A stretch of DNA of 55,400 bases from Pseudomonadota bacterium (GCA_021838715.1 JAKCCX010000012.1:1-55400), one strand, 5' to 3'. Positions 13,157 to 22,716 are shown, counted from the first letter of the stretch. A program made the numbers and translations. Notes: generated by a model from the sequence alone, not told the origin.

Positions 13157-13342
13157 ATGACGCGCAAAATCATTCGTACGGCGGCGTTCGCCGGCATTTC
13201 GACCGCGGTAGCAAACTGGGTTTCCGGGACCTGGCTGGGCAATCGGCTCGCCCGGCTGTCCGCAACCCACGTTCGTGGCGGCGCAACATGGCATTCCAGC
13301 CCCGGCGCCTACGGCTTGCTCGCCGGCTTTCACCACGACTGA
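13157..13342 (+). CDS. Small hypothetical ORF (61 aa) directly upstream of the Nramp-like gene
   Basis: It starts with MTRKIIRTAAFAGISTAV and includes a moderately hydrophobic N-terminal stretch (about residues 8-28) followed by a basic, Gly/His-containing tail ending FHHD. GGGAGG sits eight bases before the ATG, a better ribosome-binding site than that of the transporter itself. The stop lies 11 bp before the transporter start. It could be a small membrane protein, a leader peptide coupling translation to the transporter, or a chance ORF in GC-rich DNA. No family recognised. Confidence 0.45.
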   Translation: MTRKIIRTAAFAGISTAVANWVSGTWLGNRLARLSATHVRGGATWHSSPGAYGLLAGFHHD

Positions 13343-13353
13343 ACGGAACGGCC

Positions 13354-15048
13354 ATGACGGTACAGAACCCCGCCATGATCGATTCCGGCACGGCATCGAC
13401 CGTCGGCACGCCGACGGTCGATGCCGTGCTCGACAGCGCACACGTCGGCGACATCCACGGCGCCTTCGGCAGCATCGCGCAGCACGACACCGGCCCGCGC
13501 ACCAGCCTGAAGCACCGCATCCGCACCTTGCTGGCGATCCTCGGCCCGGGGCTCATCGTGATGGTGGGCGACAACGACGCCGGCGCCTTCAGCACCTACA
13601 CGCAGGCGGGCCAGAACTACGGCACCGCGCTGCTCTGGACCCTGCTGCTGCTCGTGCCGGTGCTGTACGTCAACCAGGAGATGGTGCTGCGCCTGGGCGC
13701 GGTCACCGGCGTCGGCCACGCCCGGCTGATCTTCGAACGGTTCGGGAAGTTCTGGGGCGCGTTCAGCGTGATCGACCTCTTCCTGCTCAATGCGCTGACC
13801 ATCGTCACCGAGTTCATCGGCATCAGCCTGGCCCTGGGATACCTCGGCATTTCGAAGTTCTGGGGGGTGTCGATCGCCGCGCTCATCGTGATGGCGGCGG
13901 CGAGTACCGGAAACTTCCGGCGCTTCGAGCGATTTGCGCTGTTCCTGGTGTTCGGCAGCCTGTTGCTCGTTCCGGTGTTCCTGATGATCCCGCCGCCGCT
14001 GGGCCAGACCACCCATGACCTGCTGGTGCCGCACTTCCCCGCCGGCGGCAAGCTGGGCGATGTGATGCTGCTGGTGATCGCCATCGTCGGCACCACCGTC
14101 GCGCCCTGGCAGCTTTTCTTCCAGCAAAGCTACGTCATCGACAAGCGCATCACGCCGCGCTTCATGAAGTACGAGCGCATCGACCTGTGGCTGGGCATCG
14201 TCCTGGTGGTCGTGGGAGCGGTCGCGATGATCGGATTTTCCGCCGCAACCTTCGCGGGCAAGCCCGAGTTCGGCAACTTCGCCGATGCCGGCGCCGTCGC
14301 CGCCGGCATGCAGAAGTACTTCGGCCGGACGCCGGCGGTACTCTTTTCGCTGGCCCTCATCGACGCCTGCATCGTCGGAGCGGCATCGGTGTCGCTCGCC
14401 ACCGCCTATGCGCTGGGCGACGTCTTCTCGGTGCGCCACTCGCTGCACCGCAAGCCGACCGACGCCCCGGGCTTCTATGCGTTCTACTGCGGACTGATCG
14501 TCGTCGCCGCGGCGCTGGTCCTCACGCCCGGGACGCCCCTCGGCCTGCTCACCAACCTCGTGCAGACGCTGGCGGGGGTGCTGCTGCCGAGCGCGACGGT
14601 ATTCCTGCTGCTGCTGTGCAACGACAAGGCCGTCCTCGGACCCTGGACGAACGGCCGGCGCACCAACGCGTTCACCGCCGCCATCATTGCCGTGCTGGTG
14701 ATGCTCTCCGTGATCCTCACCGCCGCGGTGCTGTTTCCGGACATCACCGGGAAACAAATCGTCCTCATCCTGGAGGGGGGGACGGTTTTCGCAATCGCGG
14801 TGACCGGAATCGTGCGATGGATCGAAGAACGCAAAGCAAACCAGGCGGTTCCCGCCGCATCCACCGAAGAGGCCGCCGGCGACCCGGTTGTGCGCGACCA
14901 GTGGCGCATGCCGCCGCTCGCCACGTTGCCGCCGCTGCGACTCACGCTGCTCAATCGCGTATGGATGGGCGTGCTGCGGGGATATCTGGTGATCGCGGCG
15001 GGAATGCTGCTGGTCAAGATCGTACGGATGGCGGCGGGAGCGGCCTGA
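13354..15048 (+). CDS. Nramp-related divalent metal ion transporter with non-canonical metal-site motifs
   Basis: 564 residues, with an N-terminal cytoplasmic extension of about 55 residues and about 11 hydrophobic segments. TM1 reads GPGLIVMVGDNDAGAF: the Nramp DPGN motif is DAGA here (D75, A76, G77, A78). TM6 reads GTTVAPWQLFFQQ, with APW (250-252) replacing MPH. Loss of the TM6 methionine and TM1 asparagine is what separates Mg2+-transporting Nramp relatives from Mn/Fe transporters, so hard-metal (Mg2+) transport is inferred, not shown. The 55-residue N-terminal region and a C-terminal hydrophilic loop before the last TM are additions to the classic MntH length. It is followed by an OprB-type porin. 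Confidence 0.85.
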   Translation: MTVQNPAMIDSGTASTVGTPTVDAVLDSAHVGDIHGAFGSIAQHDTGPRTSLKHRIRTLLAILGPGLIVMVGDNDAGAFSTYTQAGQNYGTALLWTLLLLVPVLYVNQEMVLRLGAVTGVGHARLIFERFGKFWGAFSVIDLFLLNALTIVTEFIGISLALGYLGISKFWGVSIAALIVMAAASTGNFRRFERFALFLVFGSLLLVPVFLMIPPPLGQTTHDLLVPHFPAGGKLGDVMLLVIAIVGTTVAPWQLFFQQSYVIDKRITPRFMKYERIDLWLGIVLVVVGAVAMIGFSAATFAGKPEFGNFADAGAVAAGMQKYFGRTPAVLFSLALIDACIVGAASVSLATAYALGDVFSVRHSLHRKPTDAPGFYAFYCGLIVVAAALVLTPGTPLGLLTNLVQTLAGVLLPSATVFLLLLCNDKAVLGPWTNGRRTNAFTAAIIAVLVMLSVILTAAVLFPDITGKQIVLILEGGTVFAIAVTGIVRWIEERKANQAVPAASTEEAAGDPVVRDQWRMPPLATLPPLRLTLLNRVWMGVLRGYLVIAAGMLLVKIVRMAAGAA

Positions 15049-15192
15049 GCCGCCTCCTCCCCGGAGCGGGTTCGGCCCGGAGCGCACGAGGCCCCACCCG
15101 CACGCGGACGCCGCCCCCGGTCCATCCTGCGGGACGGATCCGCGCCGACGCCATCCAAAAAAATCCATTGCCATTCGCTTTGCCATATCGCC

Positions 15193-16626
15193 ATGTCGAC
15201 CATTCCGCGCCTCCGGCGCTGGGCGCTTGCTGCCCTGTTCCTGCCCTTGACCGCCCTCGCCGACGGCGGCACGGCAACCGTGCCGAGCACGACGGACGTG
15301 CCGTCCGTCCCGAACGCGCCACCATCGAACGGGTCGACCCCGGCAGGCGCGCCCGCCGCACCGGGAACGCCGGGCACCGCCGCCCAGCAGGACTGGAACC
15401 TGCACGGGCAGTTCACCGACGTCACCCAGTTCCACCCTCGCTTCGCCTCGCCGTACCAGGGGGTCAACAGCCTCACCCCGGGCGGCAGCGCCAAGGCGAC
15501 GAACGACATCACGCTCTACGCCGGCCTGCGCCTCTGGCAAGGCGCCGCGGTGTACGCCAACCCGGAGATCGACCAGGGATTCGGCTTGAGCAATACGGTG
15601 GGCGTCGCCGGCTTCCCCAGCGGCGAGGCCTACAAGGTCGGGGCGAGCAACCCGTACTACCAGTTGCAGCGCCTGTTCCTGCGGCAGGTGATCGCCATCG
15701 GCTCCCATGGAACCACCAGCGCGGTGTCGGATGACCTGAACCAGCTTGCCGGAACCCAGGCTGATGACAATGTGACGATCACCATCGGCAAATTGTCGGT
15801 CGTCGACATTTTCGACAACAATCGTTATGCACATGACCCGCGCAACGACTTTCTGAACTGGTCGATCATCGACAGCGGCGCCTTCGACTACGCGGCCAAT
15901 GCCTGGGGATACACCGACGGCGGTGCGGTCGAGTGGAATCAGGGCCGTTGGACCTTGCGCGGCGGATTTTTCGCGCTGTCGAGCCAACCCAACGGGACCA
16001 AGATCGACACCACGTTCCATCAATTCGAGTGGGTCTCCGAACTCGAGGAGCGGCATCAGATCGCCGGGCACCCGGGCAAGATCCGGTTCCTGGTCTATGA
16101 CAACCGGGGACGCTTCGGCGCCTACGACGCCGCGCTCGCATACGCCGAGTTGATCGGGGCCACGCCCAGCACCGCGACCGTACGCCGCTTCGCCTCGAAG
16201 CCCGGCGGCGCCGTCAACGCCGAACAGGAGATCACCTCCGATCTCGGAGCCTTCCTGCGCCTGAGCGTGAGCAACGGCCAGCAGGAGGCGTACGACTTCA
16301 CGGAAATCGACAAGTCGCTCGCAACCGGGCTGTCGTTGCAGGGAACCCGCTGGCACCGGGCCAACGACACCGCGGGATTCGCGCTCGTGGTCAACGGCCT
16401 GTCGCATGCCGCGCAGCAATACTTCGCTGCCGGCGGGACGGGCATCGTCATCGGCGACGGCAGGCTGAACTACGGCACGGAACGGATCGCCGAGACCTAT
16501 TACGCCTACCAGGCATGGGAGCACATCACCGTGACGGGCGATTACCAGCTGGTGGTCAATCCGGCCTATAACCGTGATCGCGGACCGGTATCCATTTTCG
16601 GCTTGCGCCTGCACGCCGAGTACTGA
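15193..16626 (+). CDS. OprB-family outer-membrane porin
   Basis: 477 residues. Signal peptide MSTIPRLRRWALAALFLPL with likely cleavage after ALA (about residue 23), then a Pro/Thr/Ala-rich linker (about 24-65) and a beta-barrel with alternating aromatic strands. It ends ...GLRLHAEY, the aromatic C-terminus of outer-membrane proteins. The GKLSVVDIFDNNRYAHDPRNDFLNW segment is characteristic of OprB-type (carbohydrate-selective) porins. Position next to the metal transporter suggests metal-ion rather than sugar import, as for the Mn-channel MnoP of Bradyrhizobium; this is inference from context. Confidence 0.85.
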   Translation: MSTIPRLRRWALAALFLPLTALADGGTATVPSTTDVPSVPNAPPSNGSTPAGAPAAPGTPGTAAQQDWNLHGQFTDVTQFHPRFASPYQGVNSLTPGGSAKATNDITLYAGLRLWQGAAVYANPEIDQGFGLSNTVGVAGFPSGEAYKVGASNPYYQLQRLFLRQVIAIGSHGTTSAVSDDLNQLAGTQADDNVTITIGKLSVVDIFDNNRYAHDPRNDFLNWSIIDSGAFDYAANAWGYTDGGAVEWNQGRWTLRGGFFALSSQPNGTKIDTTFHQFEWVSELEERHQIAGHPGKIRFLVYDNRGRFGAYDAALAYAELIGATPSTATVRRFASKPGGAVNAEQEITSDLGAFLRLSVSNGQQEAYDFTEIDKSLATGLSLQGTRWHRANDTAGFALVVNGLSHAAQQYFAAGGTGIVIGDGRLNYGTERIAETYYAYQAWEHITVTGDYQLVVNPAYNRDRGPVSIFGLRLHAEY

Positions 16627-16744
16627 TCCCGCGCCGCGCGCCCGATATGCGCGGTGTCGGAACGCGAACGGTCGCGGCATGGCGCCAAATGCCTGCTATG
16701 GTTCGGGTCCTGTCAAACGGCACTGATCCAAACCACCGGAAACG

Positions 16745-17695
16745 ATGACGACGACCTCCCGCCGCGCGCTCTGGGAAGGAGCCGCGGCCGGCTATCTGGG
16801 CGGGATCGCCTGGCTTGCCCAGATCACGGCCTTTCCCTACTTTCTGTTCCCGGAACTCGGCGCACTCGCGCACGACATCCTCACGCGTCCGCGCGGCACC
16901 TGGGCGCGCGCACCGCTGCTGCTCGTCATCACGCCGCTGCTCACCGCGGCGGTCGGCACCTACGTCGCGCGCCACTGGGCATACGGCCCGGTTGCCGTAC
17001 TGTTGATCGTGGGGATAGCCATCCTGGTGATCCGCGCGCTGCGCTCGCCGATCGCGCCGGCGATCTCGGCGGGCCTGCTGCCGCTGGCCCTCGGGGAAAA
17101 GAGCTGGTGGTATCCCCCGGCGATCCTGCTCGGCACCGGACTGCTCGCGGCGATCGCCTTCGCGCGCCTGCGCTGGTTTTCGCCGGCGCCGGCGCCCGAA
17201 TCGGCCGCCAACACGCTCGACGACATCCTGGAGCGGCCGCCCCGGGATTGGTCCTGGGTCGCCTTCTACCTGGTTTTCCTGACCGTCGGCGCGACCGTTT
17301 CCGAATTGCTGGACTGGCATTTCCTGCTCTATCCACCGCTCGCGGTGATCGGCTTCGAGATGTTCGCGCACACCCGGGTCTGCCCCTGGGCCAACCGCCC
17401 GCTGGCGTTGCCGGTCGCCTGCGCATCGACGGCGGCAATCGGGCTGGCCATCGTCGAGCATTTCGGCGCCGGACCGCTCGCGGCCGCCGGCGCGACCCTC
17501 TGCGGCATCGGCGTGCTGCGCCTGCTCAGACTCCACGCCCCGCCCGCCGTGGCGGTCGGCCTGCTGCCCTTCGTCATCGAGGGGCCGGACTTTCGGTTTC
17601 CGATCGCCGTCGCCGCGGGAACCAGCCTGCTGGTCGGCACGTTCCTGTTGTGGCGCGTGCTTTCCTCCCCGGCCGCGGCCCGTCGGGAGTCCTGA
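16745..17695 (+). CDS. Multi-pass membrane protein resembling a tandem HPP-family duplication
   Basis: 316 residues, mostly hydrophobic, with about 8-9 membrane segments. Two halves look alike: APAISAGLLPLALGE then YPPAILLGTGLLAA around residues 110-145, and PPAVAVGLLPFVIEG then FPIAVAAGTSLLVG around 260-300. This pattern resembles the HPP transmembrane family, but the HPP motif itself is altered (SPIAPA, PPAVAV). Function and substrate are unknown. It sits between the porin and a TolC-like protein in a membrane-transport neighbourhood. Confidence 0.6.
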   Translation: MTTTSRRALWEGAAAGYLGGIAWLAQITAFPYFLFPELGALAHDILTRPRGTWARAPLLLVITPLLTAAVGTYVARHWAYGPVAVLLIVGIAILVIRALRSPIAPAISAGLLPLALGEKSWWYPPAILLGTGLLAAIAFARLRWFSPAPAPESAANTLDDILERPPRDWSWVAFYLVFLTVGATVSELLDWHFLLYPPLAVIGFEMFAHTRVCPWANRPLALPVACASTAAIGLAIVEHFGAGPLAAAGATLCGIGVLRLLRLHAPPAVAVGLLPFVIEGPDFRFPIAVAAGTSLLVGTFLLWRVLSSPAAARRES

Positions 17696-17773
17696 CCGGA
17701 GCGGATGCGGCGGTCATGACCCGACCATCGGCCGGGGGTATAGTTGCCCGGACACCGAACCGGAACCCGTGGA

Positions 17774-19195
17774 ATGATGCGACGCTTTTTCCTTCCCGCG
17801 ATGCTCGGCGCCGCGCTTGCCGGCTGCGCCAGCTACCACCCGGCGCCCATCGATCCCGCGCAGAACGCCGCCAGGCTCTCGGCGCGGTCCCTGCGCGATC
17901 CCCGCCTGCTCGCCTTCGTCCATGCAATGCAATCCGACGCGAAGGCGTCCCCCGCTGCGGCACCGGCCCGCTGGGACCTGTCGACGCTCACGCTGGCAGC
18001 GCTGTACTACCACCCGAACCTCGATCTCGCGCGGTCGAGTCTTGCGCAGGCGCGCGGTGCGATCCGCACTGCGCGGCAGCGTCCGAATCCGACGCTGGTC
18101 TTTCAGGACCTTTCCTACAACCAGACGGTACGCACCCCCTCCCCCTGGACCATCGGGCCGTCGATCGAGTTCGTGATCGAGACCGGCGGCAAGCGCGCGG
18201 CGCGGACAGCGCAGGCACGCCACCTCGAGGCAGCAGCGCGGCAAGACCTCGCAACCGCGTCGTGGCAGGTTCGCTCCGGCGTCCGCAATGCGCTGATCGA
18301 TCTCTGGGCCACGCGGCAAAGCCTCGCCCAGTCCCGGCGCAATCTCGCCGTCGAGGAGCAGCTCGTCACGGCCACCGCGCAACGGTTTGCGGCCGGCGGC
18401 GCCGCCGGCTTCGACCTGGCACAGGCGCGCATCCATCGCGACGAAGCGCGCCTGACCGCGCTCAATGCGCAAAGCCGCGAGGCCCAGGCGCGCAACACCC
18501 TCGCAGGGGCGATCGGCATTCCCGTCACCGCGCTGCACGGAATCGCCATTTCCTTTGCCGACGTCGAATCCCCGCAGCAGCCCGCGGCCGACGTCGCCAC
18601 CGCCGCCCTGCGCAAGGCGGCGCTGACCAGGCGCAGCGACGTGCAGTCGGCGCTGGCCGATTACGCGGCCGCGGAAGCCGCGCTGCAGCTTGCGATCGCC
18701 GACCAGTATCCGGACATCGCCCTGGCACCGGGATACGACTACAACCAGGGCGACAACCAGTACCTGCTGATGCCCACGGTGCCGCTACCGATATTCCACC
18801 AGAACCAGGGGCAGATCGCCGAGGCACTGGCTCAGCGCGAGCAGGCGGCAGCGCAGTTCACGGCCCTGCAGGACTCCGTCCTGCATGCGATCGACCAGGC
18901 GGTGACGGAGTACCGGGCGAGCGCCCGGTCGCTCGCCTCCGCCCAGGCGATCCACGACGAGGAGGTGCGCGAGTACCACCGGATGCAGTCGGCATTCGAT
19001 ACCGGCGACGCCGACCGGTCGAGCCTGATCGCTGCGCAGCTGACGCTGGCGACCGCCACGCAGGCAAAGATCGATGCGCTGGTGCGGCAGCGTCGCGCCC
19101 TGGGCTCCCTGGAGGATGCGCTGCAGCACCCGTTCTTCGCGGCGGCGGCACCCTTGCCCCTGCTCACGACCGATCCCCGCCTGTCGTCGGAGTGA
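17774..19195 (+). CDS. TolC/NodT-type outer-membrane efflux lipoprotein
   Basis: 473 residues. The N-terminus MMRRFFLPAMLGAALAGC ends in a lipobox (LAGC), predicting a lipoprotein. Two long alpha-helical OEP repeats follow, about 85-270 and 285-455, with many Ala/Gln/Arg heptads and the typical PDIALAPGYDYNQG segment. Such proteins form the outer-membrane duct of RND or ABC efflux systems, particularly CusC/CzcC-like metal efflux. No RND pump or fusion protein adjoins it, so it probably serves a pump encoded elsewhere. Confidence 0.85.
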   Translation: MMRRFFLPAMLGAALAGCASYHPAPIDPAQNAARLSARSLRDPRLLAFVHAMQSDAKASPAAAPARWDLSTLTLAALYYHPNLDLARSSLAQARGAIRTARQRPNPTLVFQDLSYNQTVRTPSPWTIGPSIEFVIETGGKRAARTAQARHLEAAARQDLATASWQVRSGVRNALIDLWATRQSLAQSRRNLAVEEQLVTATAQRFAAGGAAGFDLAQARIHRDEARLTALNAQSREAQARNTLAGAIGIPVTALHGIAISFADVESPQQPAADVATAALRKAALTRRSDVQSALADYAAAEAALQLAIADQYPDIALAPGYDYNQGDNQYLLMPTVPLPIFHQNQGQIAEALAQREQAAAQFTALQDSVLHAIDQAVTEYRASARSLASAQAIHDEEVREYHRMQSAFDTGDADRSSLIAAQLTLATATQAKIDALVRQRRALGSLEDALQHPFFAAAAPLPLLTTDPRLSSE

Positions 19196-19208
19196 TGGCG
19201 GCATCGCC

Positions 19209-20204
19209 ATGGCCACGCCGCCGCCCCGCACCGAACTTGTCCACGCATACCTGTTCTCGTCGGACGGCGTCGGTCGGCGCGTCGATGCCGATGCGGCGCT
19301 GGCCTGGCTGAACGCCACGCCGCGATCGAGCACCGAATTCCTCTGGCTGCATTTCAGCAGCCCCCACGGCATCAGCAAGAACTGGCTGCGGCACATCGAT
19401 CTCGCCGACACGTTCCGCGAAGTCCTGCAGGAAGAGCGGCGATCGAGCCGCGTCTCGCACGTCCAGCTCGGCCTTTTCGCAGTGCTCAACGAGGTCGACT
19501 ATGAACCCGCGCGCCGCACGCATACGTCGTCCTCCACGCTCTGGCTGAGCCTGCGCGAGCGTTGGCTGCTGAGCGCCTGGAACGGTCCGATGCAGTCGGT
19601 CCGGCAACTCGCCGACGATGTCGACGCGGCCCAGCAATTTCGCACCCCGCTGGCGCTGGTGGTCGAACTGATGAATCATCAGTCCAGCCGGCTCGCCAAC
19701 ATCCTGCGCGACATCTCCGAATCGGCCAACCGGGTCGAGCGGACGCTCGACCGCGACCGCCTGCCGCGCCGCGCCTCGCTGGGCGGCTACCGCCGCGACC
19801 TCATGCGCCTGCAACGGCTGCTCGCCCCAGACCCCGACTCCCTCATACAGGTCCTCAACCGGCCGCCGCGCTGGGCAAGCGAGGAGGATCTTGATACGCT
19901 GCATCTGGCCACCGAAAACTTCCTCGTCGTCGTCCGCGACCTGGAAAGCCTGCAGGGACGCATTACCCTGCTGGTGGAAGAGATCGCCGCCCGCGTGGCC
20001 GAGCGGACCAACCGCAGCGTCTTCGTCCTGACCGCGGTGACCGTGATTGCGCTGCCGGCGACCGTCATCGGCACGGTGTTCGGCATGAACGTGGGCGGGA
20101 TGCCGATGCGGGGCGCGCCATACGGCTTCAGCGTCCTCCTGGCGGTCTCAGGACTATTGACGATCGCCGCGTCCTGGTGGATCGCGCGACTGTTGAAGGA
20201 CTGA
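19209..20204 (+). CDS. CorA/ZntB-family divalent-cation channel
   Basis: 331 residues. A long soluble N-terminal domain (WLHFSSPHGISKNWL, helices with VERTLDRDRL) is followed by two C-terminal membrane helices. Between them lies the family signature GMNVGGMP: GMN is the selectivity motif of CorA-type pentamers. The W(L)H start and short C-terminus resemble the ZntB branch. ATG 19209 lies 13 bp after the TolC-like gene. Mg2+, Zn2+ or Ni2+ transport are all possible. Proximity to a nickel enzyme operon and to a Mg-type Nramp keeps both Ni and Mg options open. Confidence 0.85.
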   Translation: MATPPPRTELVHAYLFSSDGVGRRVDADAALAWLNATPRSSTEFLWLHFSSPHGISKNWLRHIDLADTFREVLQEERRSSRVSHVQLGLFAVLNEVDYEPARRTHTSSSTLWLSLRERWLLSAWNGPMQSVRQLADDVDAAQQFRTPLALVVELMNHQSSRLANILRDISESANRVERTLDRDRLPRRASLGGYRRDLMRLQRLLAPDPDSLIQVLNRPPRWASEEDLDTLHLATENFLVVVRDLESLQGRITLLVEEIAARVAERTNRSVFVLTAVTVIALPATVIGTVFGMNVGGMPMRGAPYGFSVLLAVSGLLTIAASWWIARLLKD

Positions 20205-20262
20205 GCGGCATCGCGAGTCCATGGTGTTGGCGGGTGTTCGGGGGTCCCAAGTGTCTTCGGAT

Positions 20263-21408
20263 ATGGCGCAAACCTCGGTGATCGACAACGCTGCATTGCA
20301 GGGCCTCATCGACGCCCTGACGGTGCAGGGCTACGCGGTGCTCGCGCCGGTCGTGCGCGACGGCGCGATCGGCCTCGAGCCGATCTCCGGCCTCGGCGAC
20401 CTGCCCCGCGGATGGTCGGACGTGCAGGCGCCGGGGCACTACCGCCTGGAACAAGGCCGGTGCGATCCCGACGCGCTCTTCGCGACCACGGTCGGCCCGC
20501 AATCCTGGAAGCGTTTCCTGCATCCGCCCCGCGAGGTCCTGTGGACCGCGCAGCGGCAATCCGACGGCGGCTTTACCGTGGCGCCCGGCGCCGCCGATGC
20601 GGCGGTCGACCACCCGGGAAGCGAATCGCCGCGGCAGGCGTTTCTCGGGGTGCGCGCCTGCGAACTGCACGCCATCGCCATCCAGGACCGCGTGTTCGCC
20701 GACGGACCGTTCGCCGACGCCGGGTATGCCGCGCGCCGCGCCGCGACCTTCGTCATCGCCGTGCAATGCGGGCAGGCGGCCGACACCTGTTTCTGTGCGG
20801 CAATGAGAACCGGCCCCGCAGCCGTGGCAGGCTTCGATCTCGCGCTCACCGAATTTCCCGAACGCGGCGAATTCCTGGCCGCGGCCGGGAGCGCCCGCGG
20901 CGCGGCGCTGCTCGCGGGCGTCGCCCGGCGAGCGGCCACGGAAGCGGACTGCGCCGCGGCGCAAGCCGCCGTCGCACGGGCGGCGGCGATGCAAACGCGG
21001 GCCATCGACACCACGCGAATCCGCGAGCGCCTGCAGGCCCAGCCCCAGCACCCGCAATGGGAAGCGGTCGGCGAACGCTGCCTGACCTGCGGCAACTGCA
21101 CCATGGTCTGTCCGACCTGCTTCTGCACCGCGGTCTCGGATGGCAGCGACCTTGCCGGCGAGACCGCATGGCGGGTGCGCGAGTGGGATTCCTGTTTTAC
21201 GCTGTCGTTTTCCCACCTGCACGGCGGGTCGGTGCGGCGCAGCAACGCCGCACGCTACCGGCAGTGGATGACGCACAAGCTTGCGAACTGGGTCGATCAG
21301 TTCGGCACCAGCGGCTGCGTGGGCTGCGGGCGCTGCATCACCTGGTGCCCGGTGGGCATCGACATCACGGAAGTCGCGGGCGCGTTCACGGCACCGGAGG
21401 ACGCATGA
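20263..21408 (+). CDS. hyhB: Group 3b NiFe hydrogenase, beta subunit (electron-transfer Fe-S protein)
   Basis: About 381 residues. The middle contains [12 protein letters not shown] and [10 protein letters not shown]. The C-terminal part has two ferredoxin-like [4Fe-4S] motifs, [16 protein letters not shown] and [12 protein letters not shown]. This is the layout of the HyhB/HydB sulfhydrogenase beta subunit that passes electrons between the small subunit and the flavoprotein HyhG. ATG 20263 (MAQTSVIDN) is preferred over 20221 by comparison with the family start. It opens a tightly coupled operon only about 60 bp after the CorA-like gene. Confidence 0.88.
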   Translation: MAQTSVIDNAALQGLIDALTVQGYAVLAPVVRDGAIGLEPISGLGDLPRGWSDVQAPGHYRLEQGRCDPDALFATTVGPQSWKRFLHPPREVLWTAQRQSDGGFTVAPGAADAAVDHPGSESPRQAFLGVRACELHAIAIQDRVFADGPFADAGYAARRAATFVIAVQCGQAADTCFCAAMRTGPAAVAGFDLALTEFPERGEFLAAAGSARGAALLAGVARRAATEADCAAAQAAVARAAAMQTRAIDTTRIRERLQAQPQHPQWEAVGERCLTCGNCTMVCPTCFCTAVSDGSDLAGETAWRVREWDSCFTLSFSHLHGGSVRRSNAARYRQWMTHKLANWVDQFGTSGCVGCGRCITWCPVGIDITEVAGAFTAPEDA

Positions 21409-21869
21409 AGGACATCGCCCAGATCCTGCACGACCATCCGTTCCTCGCCGGACTCGCGCCCGCGCACGAATCCCTGCTCGCCGGCTGCGCCCGCAACCGG
21501 CACTTCGCGGCCGACCGCTACCTCTTCCGGGAAGGCGACCCTGCCGATGAATTCTTTCTGATCCGCCACGGCAAGGTGGCACTGGAGATCGCCGCCCCCG
21601 GCCATGCGCCGCGGGTCATCGCGACGCTCCACGAAGGGGATATCGTCGGTGCCTCGTGGCTGGTGCCGCCGTATCGCTGGACCTTCGATGCGCGCGCGGC
21701 GGGAGATCTGCGGGCGATCGGCCTCGATGCCGCCTGCCTGCGGGGCAAGTGCGAAGAAGATCACGACCTGGGCTACGACATGATGAAGCGGTTCCTGCCG
21801 GTGCTGGTGCAGCGCCTGCATGCCGCGCGCCTGCAGATGCTGGATGTCTATGGACGGCACGATGAGTGA
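21405..21869 (+). CDS. Cyclic-nucleotide-binding-fold protein embedded in the hydrogenase operon
   Basis: 154 residues forming one CNB domain (about 15-120: [22 protein letters not shown], then [17 protein letters not shown]) plus C-terminal helices ([21 protein letters not shown]). There is no helix-turn-helix after the CNB fold, so it is not a CRP-type regulator. The GE-x-A phosphate cassette is replaced by GDIVGAS, which makes cAMP binding doubtful. Start overlaps the hyhB stop (ATGA), and its own stop overlaps the hyhG start by 8 nt, implying stoichiometric production with the hydrogenase, perhaps as an accessory or regulatory subunit. Confidence 0.85.
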   Translation: MKDIAQILHDHPFLAGLAPAHESLLAGCARNRHFAADRYLFREGDPADEFFLIRHGKVALEIAAPGHAPRVIATLHEGDIVGASWLVPPYRWTFDARAAGDLRAIGLDAACLRGKCEEDHDLGYDMMKRFLPVLVQRLHAARLQMLDVYGRHDE

Positions 21870-22716
21870 CGCATGCACCGGCGCAAGGGCGGCCGATCCG
21901 TTCCTCCCGGCGCTCTATCGGGTTGCCGCCGTCCACCGCGAACTGGGGGACACGGTGACGCTCGATCTGGTCCCGGGTCCGGGTGCGACGCGCCCCGACT
22001 TCGCGCCCGGGCAGTTCAACATGCTCTACGCCTTCGGCGTGGGCGAAGTTCCGATCAGCGTGAGCGGCCCCCCCGATCGCGGTTCCGCGTTCCGACACAC
22101 CGTGCGCAGCGTGGGCGCAGTGAGCGCGGCGCTCACGAAGCTCGCGCCCGGCGCGGCAATCGGCCTGCGCGGGCCCTACGGGCGCGGCTGGCCGGTCGAA
22201 GCGGCCGAAGGCGGCGACGTCGTGCTGATCGCGGGCGGGCTCGGTCTGGCACCCTTGCGCCCCGCCCTCTACGCGATCCTCGGCCGGCGCGCACGCTATG
22301 GACGTGTCGCCCTGCTCTGCGGCAGCCGAACCCCCTCCGACCAGCTTTTTCGGGACGAACTCGAGCGCTGGAGCGAACAGGCCGATCTGCAGGTGCTCCG
22401 CACCGTGGACCATGCCGATGCGTCGTGGCACGGGTACGTCGGGGTGGTTCCCGGCCTGGTCGCGCGCGCCGGGTTCGACCCTGCGAACACGACGGCGATG
22501 GTCTGCGGGCCCGAGATCATGATGCGGTTTTCCGCGACCGCGCTCGTGCAGGCCGGTGTCGCGGCGGCGCGCATCCATCTCTCGCTGGAACGCAACATGC
22601 ACTGCGCGATCGGCCTGTGCGGCCACTGCCAGTTCGGGCCGGACTTCGTCTGCAAGGACGGACCGGTGACGAGCTACGAACGCGTCGCCCACGCGCTCGT
22701 GGTGCGAGAACTGTGA
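21862..22716 (+). CDS. hyhG: Group 3b NiFe hydrogenase, gamma subunit (FAD/NAD(P)-binding)
   Basis: 284 residues, ferredoxin-NADP reductase fold. The FAD-binding barrel has [22 protein letters not shown]; the NAD(P)-binding Rossmann half has [12 protein letters not shown] and VCGPEIMM. The C-terminal [2Fe-2S] cysteines are [17 protein letters not shown]. It exchanges electrons between NAD(P)H and the Fe-S chain. ATG 21862 (MSDACTG) is preferred; 21850 is an alternative. Confidence 0.9.
   Translation: MSDACTGARAADPFLPALYRVAAVHRELGDTVTLDLVPGPGATRPDFAPGQFNMLYAFGVGEVPISVSGPPDRGSAFRHTVRSVGAVSAALTKLAPGAAIGLRGPYGRGWPVEAAEGGDVVLIAGGLGLAPLRPALYAILGRRARYGRVALLCGSRTPSDQLFRDELERWSEQADLQVLRTVDHADASWHGYVGVVPGLVARAGFDPANTTAMVCGPEIMMRFSATALVQAGVAAARIHLSLERNMHCAIGLCGHCQFGPDFVCKDGPVTSYERVAHALVVREL

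Noticed and set aside
13330-16680. 1116-codon minus-strand open frame opposite the Nramp-like and porin genes
   Set aside because: Low-complexity Arg/Gly/Asp-rich translation without domains; a GC shadow.
16654-19311. 885-codon plus-strand frame overlapping the HPP-like and TolC-like genes
   Set aside because: Arg/Ala/Pro-rich shadow of two genes read in another frame.
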